In this document: positions 1 to 13,149 of the stretch, in pieces
Position numbering within the stretch: position 1 is the stretch's first letter
How the letters are laid out: the number at the start of each line of letters is the position of its first letter
Assembly (NCBI RefSeq): GCF_040869045.1
Contig: NC_090320.1
Location: 143,180,941-143,244,940, forward strand
DNA length: 64,000 bases
Origin: Eurosta solidaginis
Taxonomy: Eukaryota; Arthropoda; Insecta; Diptera; Tephritidae
Direction of reading: 5' to 3'
Made by a program: the position numbers and the translations under genes
The notes under the pieces: model-generated
Databases searched by the model: none
Seen by the model: only the letters and a program-made list of their open reading frames with translations
Told to the model about the DNA's origin: nothing

Positions 1-1
1 G

Positions 2-2923
2 CAAGAAGCTGCAGGTGGAAGTCATCCAATAGCGCTTCCTGCTGATCAAATAGCGTTATTGGTGTCCAGCATTAAATCGCTTCGTGAATGTGTCGAGGAG
101 TTGCGAATTGACGCCACCCGTAGTAAGCATGTGGTCGGAGACAGCTCTGCCAACGCTGTTCGGTCCCACAATGCTCAGCCACCGCTACAAACGTCACCGC
201 AAACGCAATCGTCAGCAGAGCAGCTACGCCCGCATGTTGTTCAGCAGCCAGCACCGACACAGCAGCCACTATCGTCAACGTTCTTAACAACACAGCAATC
301 TTCGTCGTCAATCCATATGCCAACTTATTCGACGTCACAATTCCAGCAGCCGCTGCCGTCATCAACGTATTTAACATCGCAGAGACATCTGCCTTCGTCA
401 TCAATACATATACCACCACAAATACAACAGCCTTTGTCATCTACATATTTGCCAACACGAATGCTGCCAACGCAAACATTCAATACAGGTACGTTAACAT
501 TTATGGACAATTCTGCCGCCAAGCTTTTTCCGTTGCCAAATTTTGATGGTAATCCGGAAGACTGGCCACTTTTCTTAGCCAATTATAATGACACAACCAT
601 GGAGTTTCAATATAGTAACAGACAAAATCTGATGCGCCTTCACAAAGCCTTGCAAGGCGCCGCGAAACGAGCAGTTACGTCGCTGCTAATATATCCCGAA
701 GATGTTCCAAAGGTTATTCAAGAACTTGAGTTTAACTTTGGCCGTCCTGAGTTATTAATAAAAGCCCAATTACAGAGGGTACAGAGGTTTACATCTATAG
801 ATAAGAGTCGGTTAGATCAGATTTTAGATTTTTCTAACCGCACCAGAAATATGGTTGAATTTTTTAAGTCGGCAAGATGTGCTCATCATCTAATAAATCC
901 TACATTGCTTGAGTGTTTAGTTGCGAAATTGCCTCCATCGAAGCAATACGAGTGGAGTCAGCGCGCGGCAGGTATTACCCCCTTTCCTACCGTAGAAAAT
1001 TTTGCGGAATGGCTTAGTGAAATTGCCAAATTTGTGTCATTGTTGCCAGGTGTGTCGGATGTATCGCTCCGCTCCATCCAAGCCAACGTTATGCAGGCAG
1101 CGTCGACTACGCAGTCAAAGAGCGTTATTCGTTCTAGTGCAAATAATGCACGTTGTGTATTGCATAACAAAGAAGTGCAGCCGGAAACGAAGGGTGTATG
1201 TTTAAAATGTAGTCAGCCTCATAAAATAGGTGAATGTAAACAATTTCTTTCGCTTGATCTCCCAACAAAGTGGAGCTTTGTCAAAAATAATCATTTGTGT
1301 TTTGGTTGCTTGCGCAAAGGCCATAGTTTAGGCAATTGCCGCCAACGTAAAGAATGTACGGTTGATGGTTGTAAGCGCATGCATCACACGTCGCTACATC
1401 AAAGTGCATCCGAATCCGCTCCCGTGGCCACCGAAGAGGTAGAACGTGTTTTAAACTGTTCCTCTGATGGGCAGTCGACACTTTTTAAAATCGTGCCCAT
1501 CACATTATACGGTCCAAACGGAAAGTTGTCTGCATACGCAATGTTCGACGAAGGGTCGTCAATCACGTTATTAGAAGAAAATATTGCCAACCAATTAGGT
1601 CTTCGTGGTAGGACCATGCCACTTACATTGCAGTGGTATGGCGAAAGTCAAGTCAAAGAACAGTCCAGAGAAGTATCGGTTGCCATTAAGGGTAGCACAA
1701 CAGAGTTTTATCTTAAAAAAGTACATACAGTCAAGTCACTGAATTTGCCAAATCAAACTTTTGATAAACAACAATTTGCACATTTGCAGTCTTTGCCAAT
1801 AAAAAGTTATACAAACGTTAAGCCGGTATTGTTGTTAGGTCTGGACAACAGTTACCTTGGTATAGGTGACAGCACGGTAGAGGCAGGTCCGAAGCAACCA
1901 ATTGCTACAGCCACGCGATTGGGGTGGGTGGTGTATGGACCCCGCCAACATAAGCAAGTTTCGCAACCAAGAGTGTTGCACGTTCGTCAGTCACAGTCAT
2001 TACAAGAGTTGCATAGGTTAGTGCAAGAGCACTATTCGGTAGAGAACTTTGGGGTACGTAGTACGAACGTCGTGATGGAGTCAGATGATGACCGTAGAGC
2101 AAGGGCCATTTTACAAAACACCACTAAAGAAATTGGTAAAAAATACGAAGTAGGTTTGTTATGGCGAAGTGATACAACAATACTACCGCCTAGTTATGAT
2201 ATGGCTTGTCATCGTTTAAAAAATCTGGAGACACGAATGCTCAAGGATGTTAGTTTTGCTGAGAGATATAAAAACGAGATAGACGCATATATAAGTAAAG
2301 GTTACGCCCGGCCATTGCGACAGGAAGAAAGGTTAAAGTCAAGACCTACTACCTGGTATTTGCCGCATTTTGGGGTGGTTAATCCCCATAAACCAAACAA
2401 ATTACGTATTGTTTTCGACGCCGCGGCCGCCACCTCCAATGTTTCCTTAAATTCAGTTTTGTTAAAAGGTCCTGACCATGCGAAACCACTCATTGCCATT
2501 ATTCACAAATTCCGACAGGGTGTCGTGGCAGTAGCAGCCGACATTCAAGAGATGTTTTCGCAGGTGAAAATAAGAGATGACGATCAAAGTTCGCAGCGAT
2601 TTTCGTGGCGGAACGGTGATCCGACAAAGCCGATTCAGACATATGTAATGTCGTCAATGATTTTCGGAGCAATTTGTTCTCCATGCTGTGCCGAATTTGT
2701 TAAAAATACAAACGCTGCCAGGTTTAAGTCAACCATGCCACAGGGTTCCGCAGCCGTAATTCACAATATGTATGTCGATGATTTAGTAATCAGCTTTAAC
2801 GATCCCACTGAAGCCGAGAAAGTCGTTAAAGAAGCCATTGTCATAAGTTTAGCCGCTGTTTCAAATTACGAAACTTTTTGTCAAACGATAAGACACTTCA
2901 AAGTATACTATGTGGTGAAATAG
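2..2923 (+). pseudogene. BEL/Pao Gag, protease and first half of reverse transcriptase
   Basis: Open from the window edge. Counting residues from the first start-like codon at base 59: a Gln/Ser/Pro/Thr-rich stretch with repeated QQPLSST-like motifs (about 40-140), a DUF1759 capsid-like domain (about 150-300), paired zinc-knuckle motifs (CLKC and CFGC types, about 380-445), an A17 aspartic protease with FDEGSS at about 494, and RT from about 715 with VFDAAA and the catalytic YVDDL at about 903. The DEG triplet in place of D-S/T-G is, from memory, common in BEL proteases. The frame ends in a short unrelated tail after the YVDD motif while the RT continues in another frame from 2878, so an indel lies near 2860-2920. 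No polymerase could be made without bypassing this break. Confidence 0.9.
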
Positions 2924-5346
2924 AGACGCCGATGACGTTCGTGAACATGGAGCACGAGCCTACTGTAGATAAGGTCTTGGGTATGTTTTGGAACACACTC
3001 AATGATTCTTTCGAATTCCACATCAAATTTCATAAAATTGCTCGAGATGTGTTGAGCGGTAACCGTCCACCAACGAAGCGTGAACTTTTAGGTATCGTAA
3101 TGGCAATTTACGATATATTTGGACTTTTAGCCAATGTTACCATCTACATGAAGCTGCTTCTACAATCACTCTGGAAATGTCAAACACAGTGGGACGATCC
3201 ACTACCACAACAGCTCAATCACCAATGGATATCATGGTGGGAAAGTTTTCAAAATGTGTCGTCATTTTCCGTACCAAGGTGCTACTCACCCGTACTAATG
3301 TCAGCTGATAAAATCCAGCTGCACGTGTTCGTCGACGCTAGCTCAAGTGCATATGCAGCCGTTGCCTATTTGCGTATGTGCAAAGATAGTACCCTTGATG
3401 TCGCCTTTGTTGCAGCTAAAGCACGATGCGCTCCGCTGAAAGGTATGACGGTACCTCGTCTAGAGCTTCAGGCAGCTGTCTTAGGGTGCCGTTTGTCGAA
3501 ATCCGTACAAGATTGCCATGAATTTAACATTGATAAAATCGTCTATTGGAGTGACTCTAAAACAGTGCTGTTGTGGATCAGGTCAACCACACGGGAGTAT
3601 AAACAATTTGTCGCATGCAGAGTAGCTGAAATTCTTGCTTTAACAGAACCGTGTCGGTGGAGGTGGGTACCAACATCGCTAAATGTGGCTGACGATGCCA
3701 CACGAGGTAAACCTGTGTCAGAAATTAATCCAAACGGTAGATGGATAAAGGGACCAGACTTTTTACGATCCGGAGAGGAAGAATGGCCGCCAGAACCCGC
3801 TGATTTCACATCCGATAAATGCGCCAACGAAGAGAAAAAGAACATTATGTTACTCATGTTGCCAAAAGATGAGTATATCTTGAATTTAAATAAATTTTCA
3901 TCTTTCTTTAAGGTACTAAGAGTCATGGGTTGGGTACTGAGATTTATACACAATGTCAAAAGTTGTCAACGACGTACAGGGGAACTGAAACCTTTCGAAA
4001 TTGCTGAATCAGAAAATGCCATATGTCATCGTATCCAGGAGGAAGAATTCGCTGCCGAACTTCTCCAATTGCAATCCAAACAAAGAGTCGATAAGACCAG
4101 TCACATTTACGGACTAACCCCATTTCTTGATGCCGATGGGTTAATAAAGGTCAACGGTCGTATCGATGCAGCATTTTGTCTCCCAGTATCAGCTCGTCGT
4201 CCAGTTATATTGCCGCAAAATCACTATTTCACTCGCTTGATCGTTGATCATTTCCATAAAATGTTTCACCACCAAAACGACAACTTAACCATAAACGAAG
4301 TCAGGCAAAAGTACTGGGCACCGCACATCCCCTCGGTATTGAAGTCCGTAAAAAGATCATGTCCAACGTGTAAAATGAACGCCGCAAAGCCTAATACGCC
4401 AATGATGGGACAATTGCCAATCGACCGTTTAACGCCATATACTCGCCCTTTTAGTTACACAGGGGTCGACTATTGTGGTCCATTCCAAATAGCCATTGGT
4501 CGACGACGTGAAAAACGTTGGGTCGCTCTATTCACTTGTCTCACCGTGCGAGCTATACATCTGGAGGTGGCAGAAGATTTGTCTACCGATTCATTTCTGA
4601 TATGTTTACGAAACTTTGTCAACAGAAGGGGAACGCCAATCCGAATTAGAAGTGACAACGGTACTAATTTTGTTGGCGCCCAGAAAATCCTGCAGTCCGG
4701 GAACAGCCTATTTGATTTCAACAGGATCGAACAAGAGTGTACGAAGCGTGGCATTGAATGGGTATTTAATTGTCCTGCCAATCCATCAGCTGGCGGGTGC
4801 TGGGAAAGGTTAGTACGTTGCGTAAAACGTCTGCTTTACCACGTCCTAAAAGAAGTGTCACCACGTTTGGAAACCTTTAGAAGTACGCTCATCGAAGCGG
4901 AAAACATATTAAATAGTCGCCCTCTTACGGATGTTCCCGTATCTCCGAATGACCCGGAGCCGTTAACCCCAAACCACTTCCTATTGGGTAGCCTTAATTC
5001 TACTCAAACGCCGAATGTCGAGGAAGAACATACATGTCTACGAAAACAATACAGAATATCGCAAGCTTTAAAAGACAAATTATGGAAGAAATGGGTAAGA
5101 GAATATTTGCCATCATTACTACGCCGACCCAAATGAAGAGAGAAGGTGGAACCTTTAAAGCCAGGCCAGGTTGTCATCGTTTGCGATTCTGGTCCACCCC
5201 GTAGCCAATGGATAAAAGGTATAATAAAAGACGTAGTCACTGCTAAAGACGGCCAAGTTAGAACCGCATTAGTACAAACCAGCCAGGGCGTATTACGACG
5301 ACCAGCCAATAAGCTAGCCGCATTTGATGTTTGTGAATCCTCTTAG
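2878..5346 (+). pseudogene. BEL/Pao RT thumb, RNase H, integrase, DUF5641-like tail
   Basis: Continues the pol of the preceding reading frame. It contains RNase H with VFVDASSSA near 3330, ELQAAV near 3470, YWSDSKT near 3545 and a final Asp in VADDATRG near 3690. An integrase follows: an HHCC zinc region (about 4235-4375, ending CPTCK), then core residues in GVDYCGPF, RSDNGTNFVG and GGCWERLVR. The C-terminal region (PLTPNHFLLG, then LKPGQVVIV) is DUF5641-like. A TGA at 5134-5136 interrupts this last domain; the same frame reopens at once and runs to the TAG at 5344. A single point mutation would explain it. Confidence 0.9.
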
Positions 5347-5351
5347 TGATT

Positions 5352-5366
5352 CACCTGGAGGTGGAA
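5352..5366 (+). other. polypurine tract of BEL element
   Basis: A purine-rich run (CCTGGAGGTGGAA) lies directly before the TGTT that opens the 3' LTR. This is the expected position for the plus-strand primer of LTR reverse transcription. Confidence 0.7.
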
Positions 5367-5746
5367 TGTTATTGCTACCGCAATATAATTTACAATTTTA
5401 CTTCATGCTAATGGGGTGCACCCTAATTTATCTTTATACAAATGCAACTTTGGATCATTTATATTTCTTACATATGTATACATATTCATGAATTCTCACT
5501 TAAATATTCGAATCCTCTCATTTGCTCATATTATAGCGCACATATGTACGTGTATACATCCCCATTTGCTTGTAAATATATTCCGTTAGAGTTAAACTGA
5601 ATTGATTCGAAGAACTGTGCAAATTATAACATTCACAAATTGACACCGCCGAGAAAACATCAAATTTTAATATTGTCAAATAAATCCATTAATAGCAAGT
5701 AATACTTATTTCCTTTGAGTTTCATTTGCTAGGATTAGTCGCTACA
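5367..5746 (+). repeat. 3' LTR of BEL element
   Basis: A 380-bp non-coding segment opens with TGTTATTGC and closes with GCTACA, with an AATAAA near 5680. It follows the polypurine tract. The partner LTR is outside the window, so the ends are inferred from TG...CA and from the resumption of LINE sequence at 5747. Confidence 0.75.
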
Positions 5747-5989
5747 TTCTCCCTGTCCCGATTCTCTCCAGAGACTGCTCACACTCTAACACGTATTTAG
5801 ATGCTGTGCTATGCGAGATTATTGCCTTAATTGCTGCTTGACTGTCAATATAAAAGTTAACACGGTTGCAGCTTAAACTATTCTCTTCCAGGGTTTCTAC
5901 TGCTTTGGTTACGGCTAATATTTCCGCTTGGAAAACACAGACCCTACTCCTTCCACTACTTTGGAACAATCTGTGTACACATGTATCGT
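5747..5989 (-). pseudogene. LINE RNase H fragment (LOA/I-like)
   Basis: The reverse strand encodes an RNase H piece with VFQAEILAVTKAVETLEEN and FYIDSQAAIKAI, closely similar to the RNase H of the large LINE at 6557-17158 (its 7204-7490 region). Relative to that copy about 60 bp are missing between the 'gaaaac' and 'cagaccctact' blocks. Neither LINE end is present. It is a decayed fragment that probably served as the BEL target. Confidence 0.8.
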
Positions 5990-6556
5990 TGGGGGCTAAC
6001 TTCACGTAAAATTTTGAATTTTTTTTCTAACTAACGAATATCGAAGCGTGTCAATCATTATCAAACGATTAGCGTTTTAAAAAATTAAAAATTATTATTT
6101 GGGGGGACTTCACCTGGAAATATAAAATTCAAATATATATTTAAAATTTTTTTTCTAACAAACGAATAAGTGTCAAAGGAATATCGAAGCGTATCACTCA
6201 TTATCAAACGATTATCGTTTTAAAAACTTTAAAATTATTAGTTGGGGGGGCTAACTTCAAGTATATATTTACAATTTTTTTCTAACAAACGAATAACTAT
6301 CAAACGAATATCGAAGCGTATTAATCATTAACAACCGATTATTAAACGATTAGCGTTTTAAAAAATTAAAAATTATTAGTGGGGGGGGGGGGGGGGGGGG
6401 GGGCTAACTTCACTTATAAATTTTATATTTTTTTTTCCAACAAACGAATAACTATCAAACGAATATCGAAGCGTATCACTCATTATCAAGCAATTAGCGT
6501 TTTAAAAATTAAAAATTATTAGTTGGGGGGGGCTAACTTCACATAGATATTTAAAA
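5990..6556. repeat. AT-rich tandem repeat, left half of split array
   Basis: About four to five degenerate units of roughly 110-150 bp. Each has a G-run, CTAACTTCAC, an AT stretch, TCTAACAAACGAATA, ATCGAAGCGTATCA, CATTATCAAACGATTAGCG and TTAAAAATTATTAGT. A homopolymer of about 24 G lies near 6379-6403. The same units resume at 17159, so one array is interrupted by the LINE. Confidence 0.85.
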
Positions 6557-6667
6557 CGAATAGGTTAGGTTAGGTTGAACTGGCCGGTCCATGAGAACCT
6601 CACATAGACTGATTGAGTCCGTAGTGTTACCAGAAGTTTGTTTCACGGACCAAACTGAAAAACCCTA

Positions 6668-9600
6668 TCAAAAACCAGGACCTATGTTATAAAATAACAC
6701 CGTCCTCTTGGCAAATACTAGAAGCTTCCTAGGACTTAAACCACTTGCTGCTTCTAGATCTGACAGCTGTATCACTCCTAATAGCAGGAGTCTTAGCCTT
6801 GCAAGTGCAGGGCACGAGCACAGAACGTGCTCGATAATTTCCCCCTCCAACCTGTACTTCCTACATCTGCTATCAATGACCAAGCCTAATTAAAAGGCAT
6901 GCGACGCCAGAAGGCAGTGTCCAGTCAGAATACCCGTCATGAGTCTACAGTCCTCTCTTTTTAATGATAGAAACAACTTTGTTAGTCTAAAGTTGTAAGA
7001 CCTACACATAATCTTGGACACTTTACAGCCCCACGCCTTTCCCGCTTGTTCGATCATGTGCACCTCTCGCCTTCGCTTAATCTCGCCCAGTCTAATTGGG
7101 ACGTCTACGGAGCAAGCTTCAAGGGATGCGCCCTCTTTAGCTAGTTCGTCCGCTTTTTCATTCCCATCTATTCCCATATGCCCTGGGACCCAGTATAGAC
7201 CGCTTCTCCCTGTCCCGATTCTCTTCAGGGACTGCTTACACTCTAACAAGCATTTAGATGCTGTGGTATGCGAGATTATTGCCTTAATTGCTGCTTGACT
7301 GTCAATATAGAAGCTAACACGATTGAAGCTTGGGCTATTTTCTTCCAGGGTTTCTACTGCTTTGGTTACGGCTAGAATTTCCGCTTGGAAAACGCTACAG
7401 TAATCCGGCAGCCTGTAGGATCTGTTTATTTCCGGATCATCACAGTATACCGCAGACCCTACTCCCTCCACTACTTTGTAACCATCTCTGTACACATGTA
7501 TTGCCTCGTCCGCCATTTGCGCACCCTTGCGCCAACCATCCACCTCTATTGTGGCCTTACGATCTCCCTCGAAGCGCAGATAGGGAATCAGGTTGTCTGT
7601 TCGGCTTGTGATTGATGACGCTATACTACTATGGCCATATGGTCGGCGCTCAAGCTGCCCCGAGGCACCGAGCCTGGTTGCGGTTGTTAATGCAATGTTC
7701 TTTGCTACCAGGTCTACAGGTGGAATGTGCAGAATGGCATACAGTGCAGCAGTCGGGTTTGTCTTCAGGGCTCCCGTAATGCTAAGCATCGATAGTCTGC
7801 ATACCCCCTCTAATTTTTTGAGGTATGTTGTTTTTTGTGTGGCTTTCCACCAAACAAGAACTCCATAGTATAGAATAGGGCTTACACTGGCTGTAAAAAC
7901 CCAATAAGAAAAAGAGGGCGATAAGCCCCACGTACACCCCAGCATTCTTTTACATGCATAGAGTGCCGTTGAGGCCTTCTTGACCCTCTCCCCAACGTTG
8001 AGCTTCCATGACAGCTTACTGTCTAGCATGATTTCTAGATATTTTGTGCAAGGTTGTTCCTGTAAGGTAACCTCATTGGCCTGGTCCAATTTGGGACCTT
8101 GTACCTCTTTGTAGACAAGACCATATCCGTCTTCTCCGCATTGACTTTCAACCCGACATTAGATGCCCAGGTATGAATATCCTGAAGCGCCCGATCCATC
8201 AAAGAACTAATCGCTGGAAGGCACATTCCACTTGTGACAATTGCAACGTCATCTGCGTAAGCCGTAAGTTTTACGGGTCCCTCATCGAATCGCCTGAGCA
8301 GTTGGTTGATGACCAGCGTCCACAGCAGAGGTGATAGCGCCCGTCCTTGCGGCGTGCCCCTGTCCACTGATTTCGTGGCCTCATACAATCCCCACAGTGA
8401 TGTAATCTTTCTGCAATGTAACATGTATCCGATCCATCTGATTAAGGCAGGATGTACTTTAATGTAATTAAGACCATCCATAATCGCCCATTTTGAAACA
8501 TTATTGAAAGCCCCGGCAATGTCCAGGGATTTCTCTATGCTTATTACCACCCTATGCAATGCGGTGTCTACCGACTTGCCTTTGATGTACGCATGCTGTA
8601 TTGTGGAGAGCAGCTTTTCATCCACGTTGTACCTTATGTACACATCTATTAGCCTCTCAAAGGTTTTGAGCAGAAACGATGTTAAACTAATGGGTCTATA
8701 ATCTTTGGGATACACGTGACCGATCTTCCCCGCCTTTGGTAGGAAAGCTACACGAGCAGTTCTTCAAGAGTGCGGTACATGATTCAGCCTTATGCACCCA
8801 TTGAATATTATTTTAAGCCATTCCACGACCGCCATACTTGAAATTTGTAGCATGGCCGGGAATACACCGTCTGGTCCCGGCGATTTAAACTTATAAAACG
8901 TTTTCACTGCCCATTCTATCTTGGTAGCGGTCACCAGGCCCGGCACTACTAGCTCCGTGATCGAAGTGTGAGTAATGTCTGCTGGCTCTTCTAAACCGTC
9001 TCCCGATGGGAAATGTGTGTCGAGAAGCACCTCAAGGGATTCCTCACTATTACGTGACCATTCCCCGTTCTCTTTCTTTATTAGTCCCTGGACTATGTTT
9101 CCCCTTGCTAGGACTTTTTTCAACCGTGCTGTTCCGCTGAAGCACTCTATGCCCGTACAGAAACTTTTCCATGAGTTTCCTTTCACCCTGATAATTTCAC
9201 GCTTGTAGATCCTCAGTACATCCCTGTGTTCGTCCCGACACGCTTCGCTTTCCGCCGTCTTTGCGAGATTAAACATTTCTATTACTGGATATTGGACCCC
9301 TGTATGTAGGAGCATTTCCCCTGTTGGCTATCTGCAAATTGGTTTGCAGGATCTAATAAAATAGAGATTCGCCTCTTTCGTTCGTATCTGCTCCTCCCCA
9401 CGCATTTTGGTGCCCATTTGAATCTGCGCCTATGACCAACCGCCCTTTGCGCCCTTCCTCCTGTACTAGCCTTTTGCACTCCATCGGTGGAACCTCCGCA
9501 GCATGGGCCATGTAGCAGGGCGCCAGAATAAATGCCTGCTTATTCTTTTGCTCAACGGCCACCGCTACGAGGTCCTCAGTGGCATATATGAATGCAGCTG

Positions 9601-9966
9601 TTTCCTTACCATTACTGCAGCTCTCACCCGTCCTTCCGTTTGCGCGTAGTAAACGCCAAACCGACGCGCGCTAAGTCCAGAAACATTTCCTCCCGATGAA
9701 AGCTACGGCTCCTGGATCAGCGCCAAGTCAAACGAACCCTCCTCAAGTGTTAGGAGGAGTTCGCTCGACGGAGGTTTATCTGTAGGACTCGCAGCATCAT
9801 TGGCCTGTTTGTCCCCCTCCAGCACCTTCGTCGCGACGTCGTCATCCTCCTCTTGCCCTTTTGGTTTAGAGTATTCGAGTCCCCCTTCAGCCTCTCGTGA
9901 CTGTTGTGCCGAGTGTTCCTCTGTGCGAGTCACAGCACCATTTGGCGGTTGGTCCTCTTCTAACAC
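6668..9966 (-). pseudogene. LINE ORF2: endonuclease, RT, RNase H, zinc motif
   Basis: Read from 9966 down: a low-complexity start, then apurinic-type endonuclease motifs (FDLALIQEP near 9710; VIGADSNGHQNAWGG near 9440-9390). RT motifs follow: SPGPDGVFPAMLQ near 8880-8850, DYRPISLTSFLLKTFERL near 8705-8650, YADDVAIV near 8255. RNase H follows with QAEILAV, FYIDSQAAIKAI and WVPGHMGIDGNEKADELA near 7400-7135, then a CCHC-like zinc motif (CRKYRLEGEIIEHVLCSC) near 6850-6800. The frame is broken into at least six pieces. The first RNase H region reads YRDGYK where YTDGSK is usual. The whole reading frame is dead. Confidence 0.85.
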
Positions 9967-9999
9967 CTACGTGGTGAGGTCAGGGACCTCCACCTGTCT

Positions 10000-11237
10000 T
10001 TTTTCCTTTAGGCTTTTGAGGTCCTTTTCAACTTCGCCCACCTCTAGCGTGTCAGGGTTTTTATCCCCGGGACTTCTTTTCCTGAGTCGCATATAAATTT
10101 GGCAGTGCCAAAGGAAATTTTGCCAAGCTGCGTGTACAAAATATCCTCAGACTGCTTGTTTATTTGGAAGATGTAGAACTGACCCTCCTCGGTAGGCCGA
10201 GATACAGTAAGTACCTTCCAATCCTGTGTCGGTATGTTCGGATTCTGATTCTGCAGAAGTCGCAGTGTATCCACCGACTTCATCACGCATGGTATCCCTA
10301 CCTTAACTGTTGGTACCGTGGGGATTTGCGCTTTATCCACTACCTCAAACCGCGCGTTCGTGCCATGCCTTTGGAGGTTTGGAACCACTTCCTCCAGCCA
10401 CCGCAAGCTCGCGATGTTCTCGCACGCTATCATCTTCACACCATTATACCATCCCCCCGAATCAAAGGTTGGAATGGGCTTACTTGGTTGTTCCCGCATC
10501 ATCTTAAGCATTAAGCTAATAAGCTCCCTTTCCACAGATCTCCACCTTTCAGTAGTAATTTGTCCGAAAGGTCAACGATCAACCAGCGCCACAGTCAGTG
10601 ACTGCTTTGCCACATCACTCATCTTCTCGGGAAAACCCGGAGTCTTAGTGTTATCTCCCTTTGACACCTTCGAGAAAGCCGGCGTCTTAGCTTTAACTCC
10701 CTTTAGCGCCTCCGAGAAAGCCTGAGTCTTAGCGTTATCTCCCTTTGACGTATCTCCTACTTCCGAATTTGGAACTTCCCTCTGACTCGCAGCTTTCGAG
10801 GTAGTTGCTACCTCGCTATTGGGGCTGTCTTGCAGCTTTGGGCCTACTTGTCTTGTCTATGCGACTGCTCTGCCTCGCGGCTCTGGGACTGGGTCCTTTC
10901 TGCCTCTTGAAAGCAGGCTTGTCGCTTTCCGCCGAACATTGCCTCTTCATTCTGACATTCGACGCTGCATTCTGCTCGTACTGATTGCAGAACCCAGGGT
11001 TTCTCGCAGCAAACCTTTTGAACTGCCTTCGACCTACTTCTACCGCCTCATGGGCCCATTCCAAGTTCTCTATCTCCACTTCTTTGGGGTCGAATACTGC
11101 TCCCAAGTGTTGTACAATTCTTAGTGCTGCAGGGTACTGCGAGAGAGCTCTTTTACTTCCTCTGTTCCGTACCCTTCTCCACTCTTCTACTCCGTTTTCA
11201 TTATTGTGTTTCTCCAACACGGAGTTCATTGAAGCAG
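10000..11237 (-). pseudogene. LINE ORF1, C-terminal part (DUF4780-like)
   Basis: The frame at 11229-10816 encodes a basic region starting MNSVLEKHNNENGVEEW with several KRQ/KR clusters. A second frame (10535-10044) carries a DUF4780-like domain with a GGWYNGVKMIACEN-type start, SVDTLRLLQNQNPNIPTQDW and FYIFQINKQSEDIL. In LINEs such domains are RNA-binding chaperone-like ORF1 parts (inference). Frame changes and a low-complexity region (10560-10815) separate the two. The N-terminal part is displaced to 16767-17098. Confidence 0.72.
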
Positions 11238-11630
11238 TGTTACATACATATATATTGCATGCATTCTAAACGTTTCTCACGCTGCAGTGCATTCGACACT
11301 CTGCTTATGTCGTAAGTATGAATGTGATTATAATAAGCAATGTCAACATAATTACGTTTCCACAGGCAGGCAAGCAAGCGAAGCGCGTGCAATATATGAG
11401 CGACGCTTATGCACCAGCGACCGTGCGAACGGTTGCTATGTACAAACGTTTACATCGTTCATGCAATATGTATGTACGTATGTTTAGTATATAGGAACTT
11501 TAGTACGTAATAATTTTTTTAGAATATTTTAGTATAAATAAGCCGAAATTTTGTGAATAAAGTGAATTCAATCTTGGTGCCGTTTCAATGGCACTTCGCT
11601 AATTCATTTTCTTATTATTGGCAACCTACA
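11238..11630 (+). repeat. 5' LTR of the non-coding LTR element
   Basis: Begins TGTTACATACATATAT and ends GCAACCTACA. Contains AATAAAGTGAATTC near 11560. It matches 16374-16766 at equal length with scattered substitutions. Confidence 0.88.
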
Positions 11631-13149
11631 TGGCGATCCTGCCATACTGCTAAAAATAAACCGGCAGTCTCCTTATCATATTTTGCGCTGCTGAATTAAA
11701 TCGGCAGCCTCCCTCGTCTGCTGCTTGAAATATAGACAGACTTCCTCTAAAAATCCTTAAACTTTTGAAAGGATCCTACAGAACCTGAAGCAGGATATCC
11801 ACCTAATCATGGGGGGAGATTCCAATGCAGGAAATTGCAATTGGATTAAAGGCGAGGATAACCTTTTTACGAAATATCTTTGGAAAAATTTTACTTTCTG
11901 CAAAGGACTCCAACTTTGCAACGGCGAATGGTATAGTCAATGCAAAGGGTTGGATCACAGCGACAGTGGCAACAAGGGTGCAATTCAAATTTTAAAAATT
12001 CTCGAATACCACAAAGGAAAGAAGGAAAAATATTTTTGGTCTTTAATACTGATTGCATTCTCGTTATTAAATTATATGTTTGCAACTGCAAGACAACTAC
12101 CGCCACCAACACGACCACCGCCGACGCATAACGAAGTGGAATAAACCTGGAATAAACCTTATGCGCTATACAACTTGTTGGAGGTTGGCCGGGTCCCCGA
12201 AGACCAAATGAAAAATATCATTCTAATTACTGCGTAGGACGATTGTTGGAATAAGCAGATACAGCAGATTATACATTTGTAAGATTATAATAGAAACATT
12301 TGGCAACCTAACGGCTGCCAGTTTAAGTGCAAAAAGTAGATTTTTGCCACTAAAGTTTGTTTATTTTTAAATGGGGATTGATGAGAAAGCGCCGATGCGC
12401 AACGGAGAGAATTTTCCACCAGAAATAAAACCACTGCACTTTAAATATACTAACACTTCATGTGCTTTAATATAAACTTTATTTTGCTTTAAAATCACTT
12501 TACAGGACAACTCGTATTTACAAATATGATTGCGATGCGGACGCAGTAGTAGTTACAGACAACTAAGTAGTTAAAGACAACTAGCTGAATTAGCAGAAGA
12601 TGAGGCCACGTTTGTATTAATTGGATCGTTAAGATCTGGGTTTACGTTAGTAGAAGGGTTAACTAAGTTTGTACTATTTGGGTCGTTAGGATCTTGTTTT
12701 AAAGTAGAAGAAGTTAAAATTTCACTATTTGAATCGTTAAGATTTGAAGCTAAATTAGAAGTTGAATTTTTAATGGAAGAATTTTCGAAGCCTGGAAAAT
12801 CTGTTGATAAAAAAATCTATTTTCCTGGTTTGTGACGTTTTCGGTCGAAGATGAAGCTAAACTTTCGTAGCTTGAGCCTGATTTATCTGAATCGGATTCT
12901 GAATCTGAAGTTTTTTGCACTTGTCTACCACTTCTAAGGTTGTACATATGAAATTACTAAAGCACTTGTTTGAATGTTGAATTTATATTTGAAGTTAAAT
13001 TGTTGAGGAAAAAGAGCGAAAAAAATTAAAGAAATATTTAACAATTTATTAGAAGAATTAATTGAAACTGCAGTAAATTTTTATGAAAAATTTGTAAAAA
13101 GTAATTGAATTCAAAATGGCTCAAAAGTATGTAAGTATTAATTGGTAAA

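Larger units (their letters stand above)
1..5746 (+). mobile_element. BEL/Pao LTR retrotransposon, 5' part outside window
   Basis: Gag, A17-type protease, reverse transcriptase, RNase H, integrase and a C-terminal DUF5641-like region follow in the order typical of BEL/Pao, then a purine-rich tract and a 3' LTR. The reading frame is open at base 2, so the 5' LTR, primer site and Gag start lie left of the window. One frameshift in the RT (about 2880-2920) and one in-frame stop (5134-5136) mean this copy cannot make a full polyprotein. The LTR abuts a LINE fragment at 5747, the probable target. Confidence 0.93.

Noticed and set aside
72..440. Minus-strand 122-codon frame over the start of the BEL Gag
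   Set aside because: Shadow of the low-complexity Gln/Ser/Thr-rich Gag coding on the plus strand; no homology.
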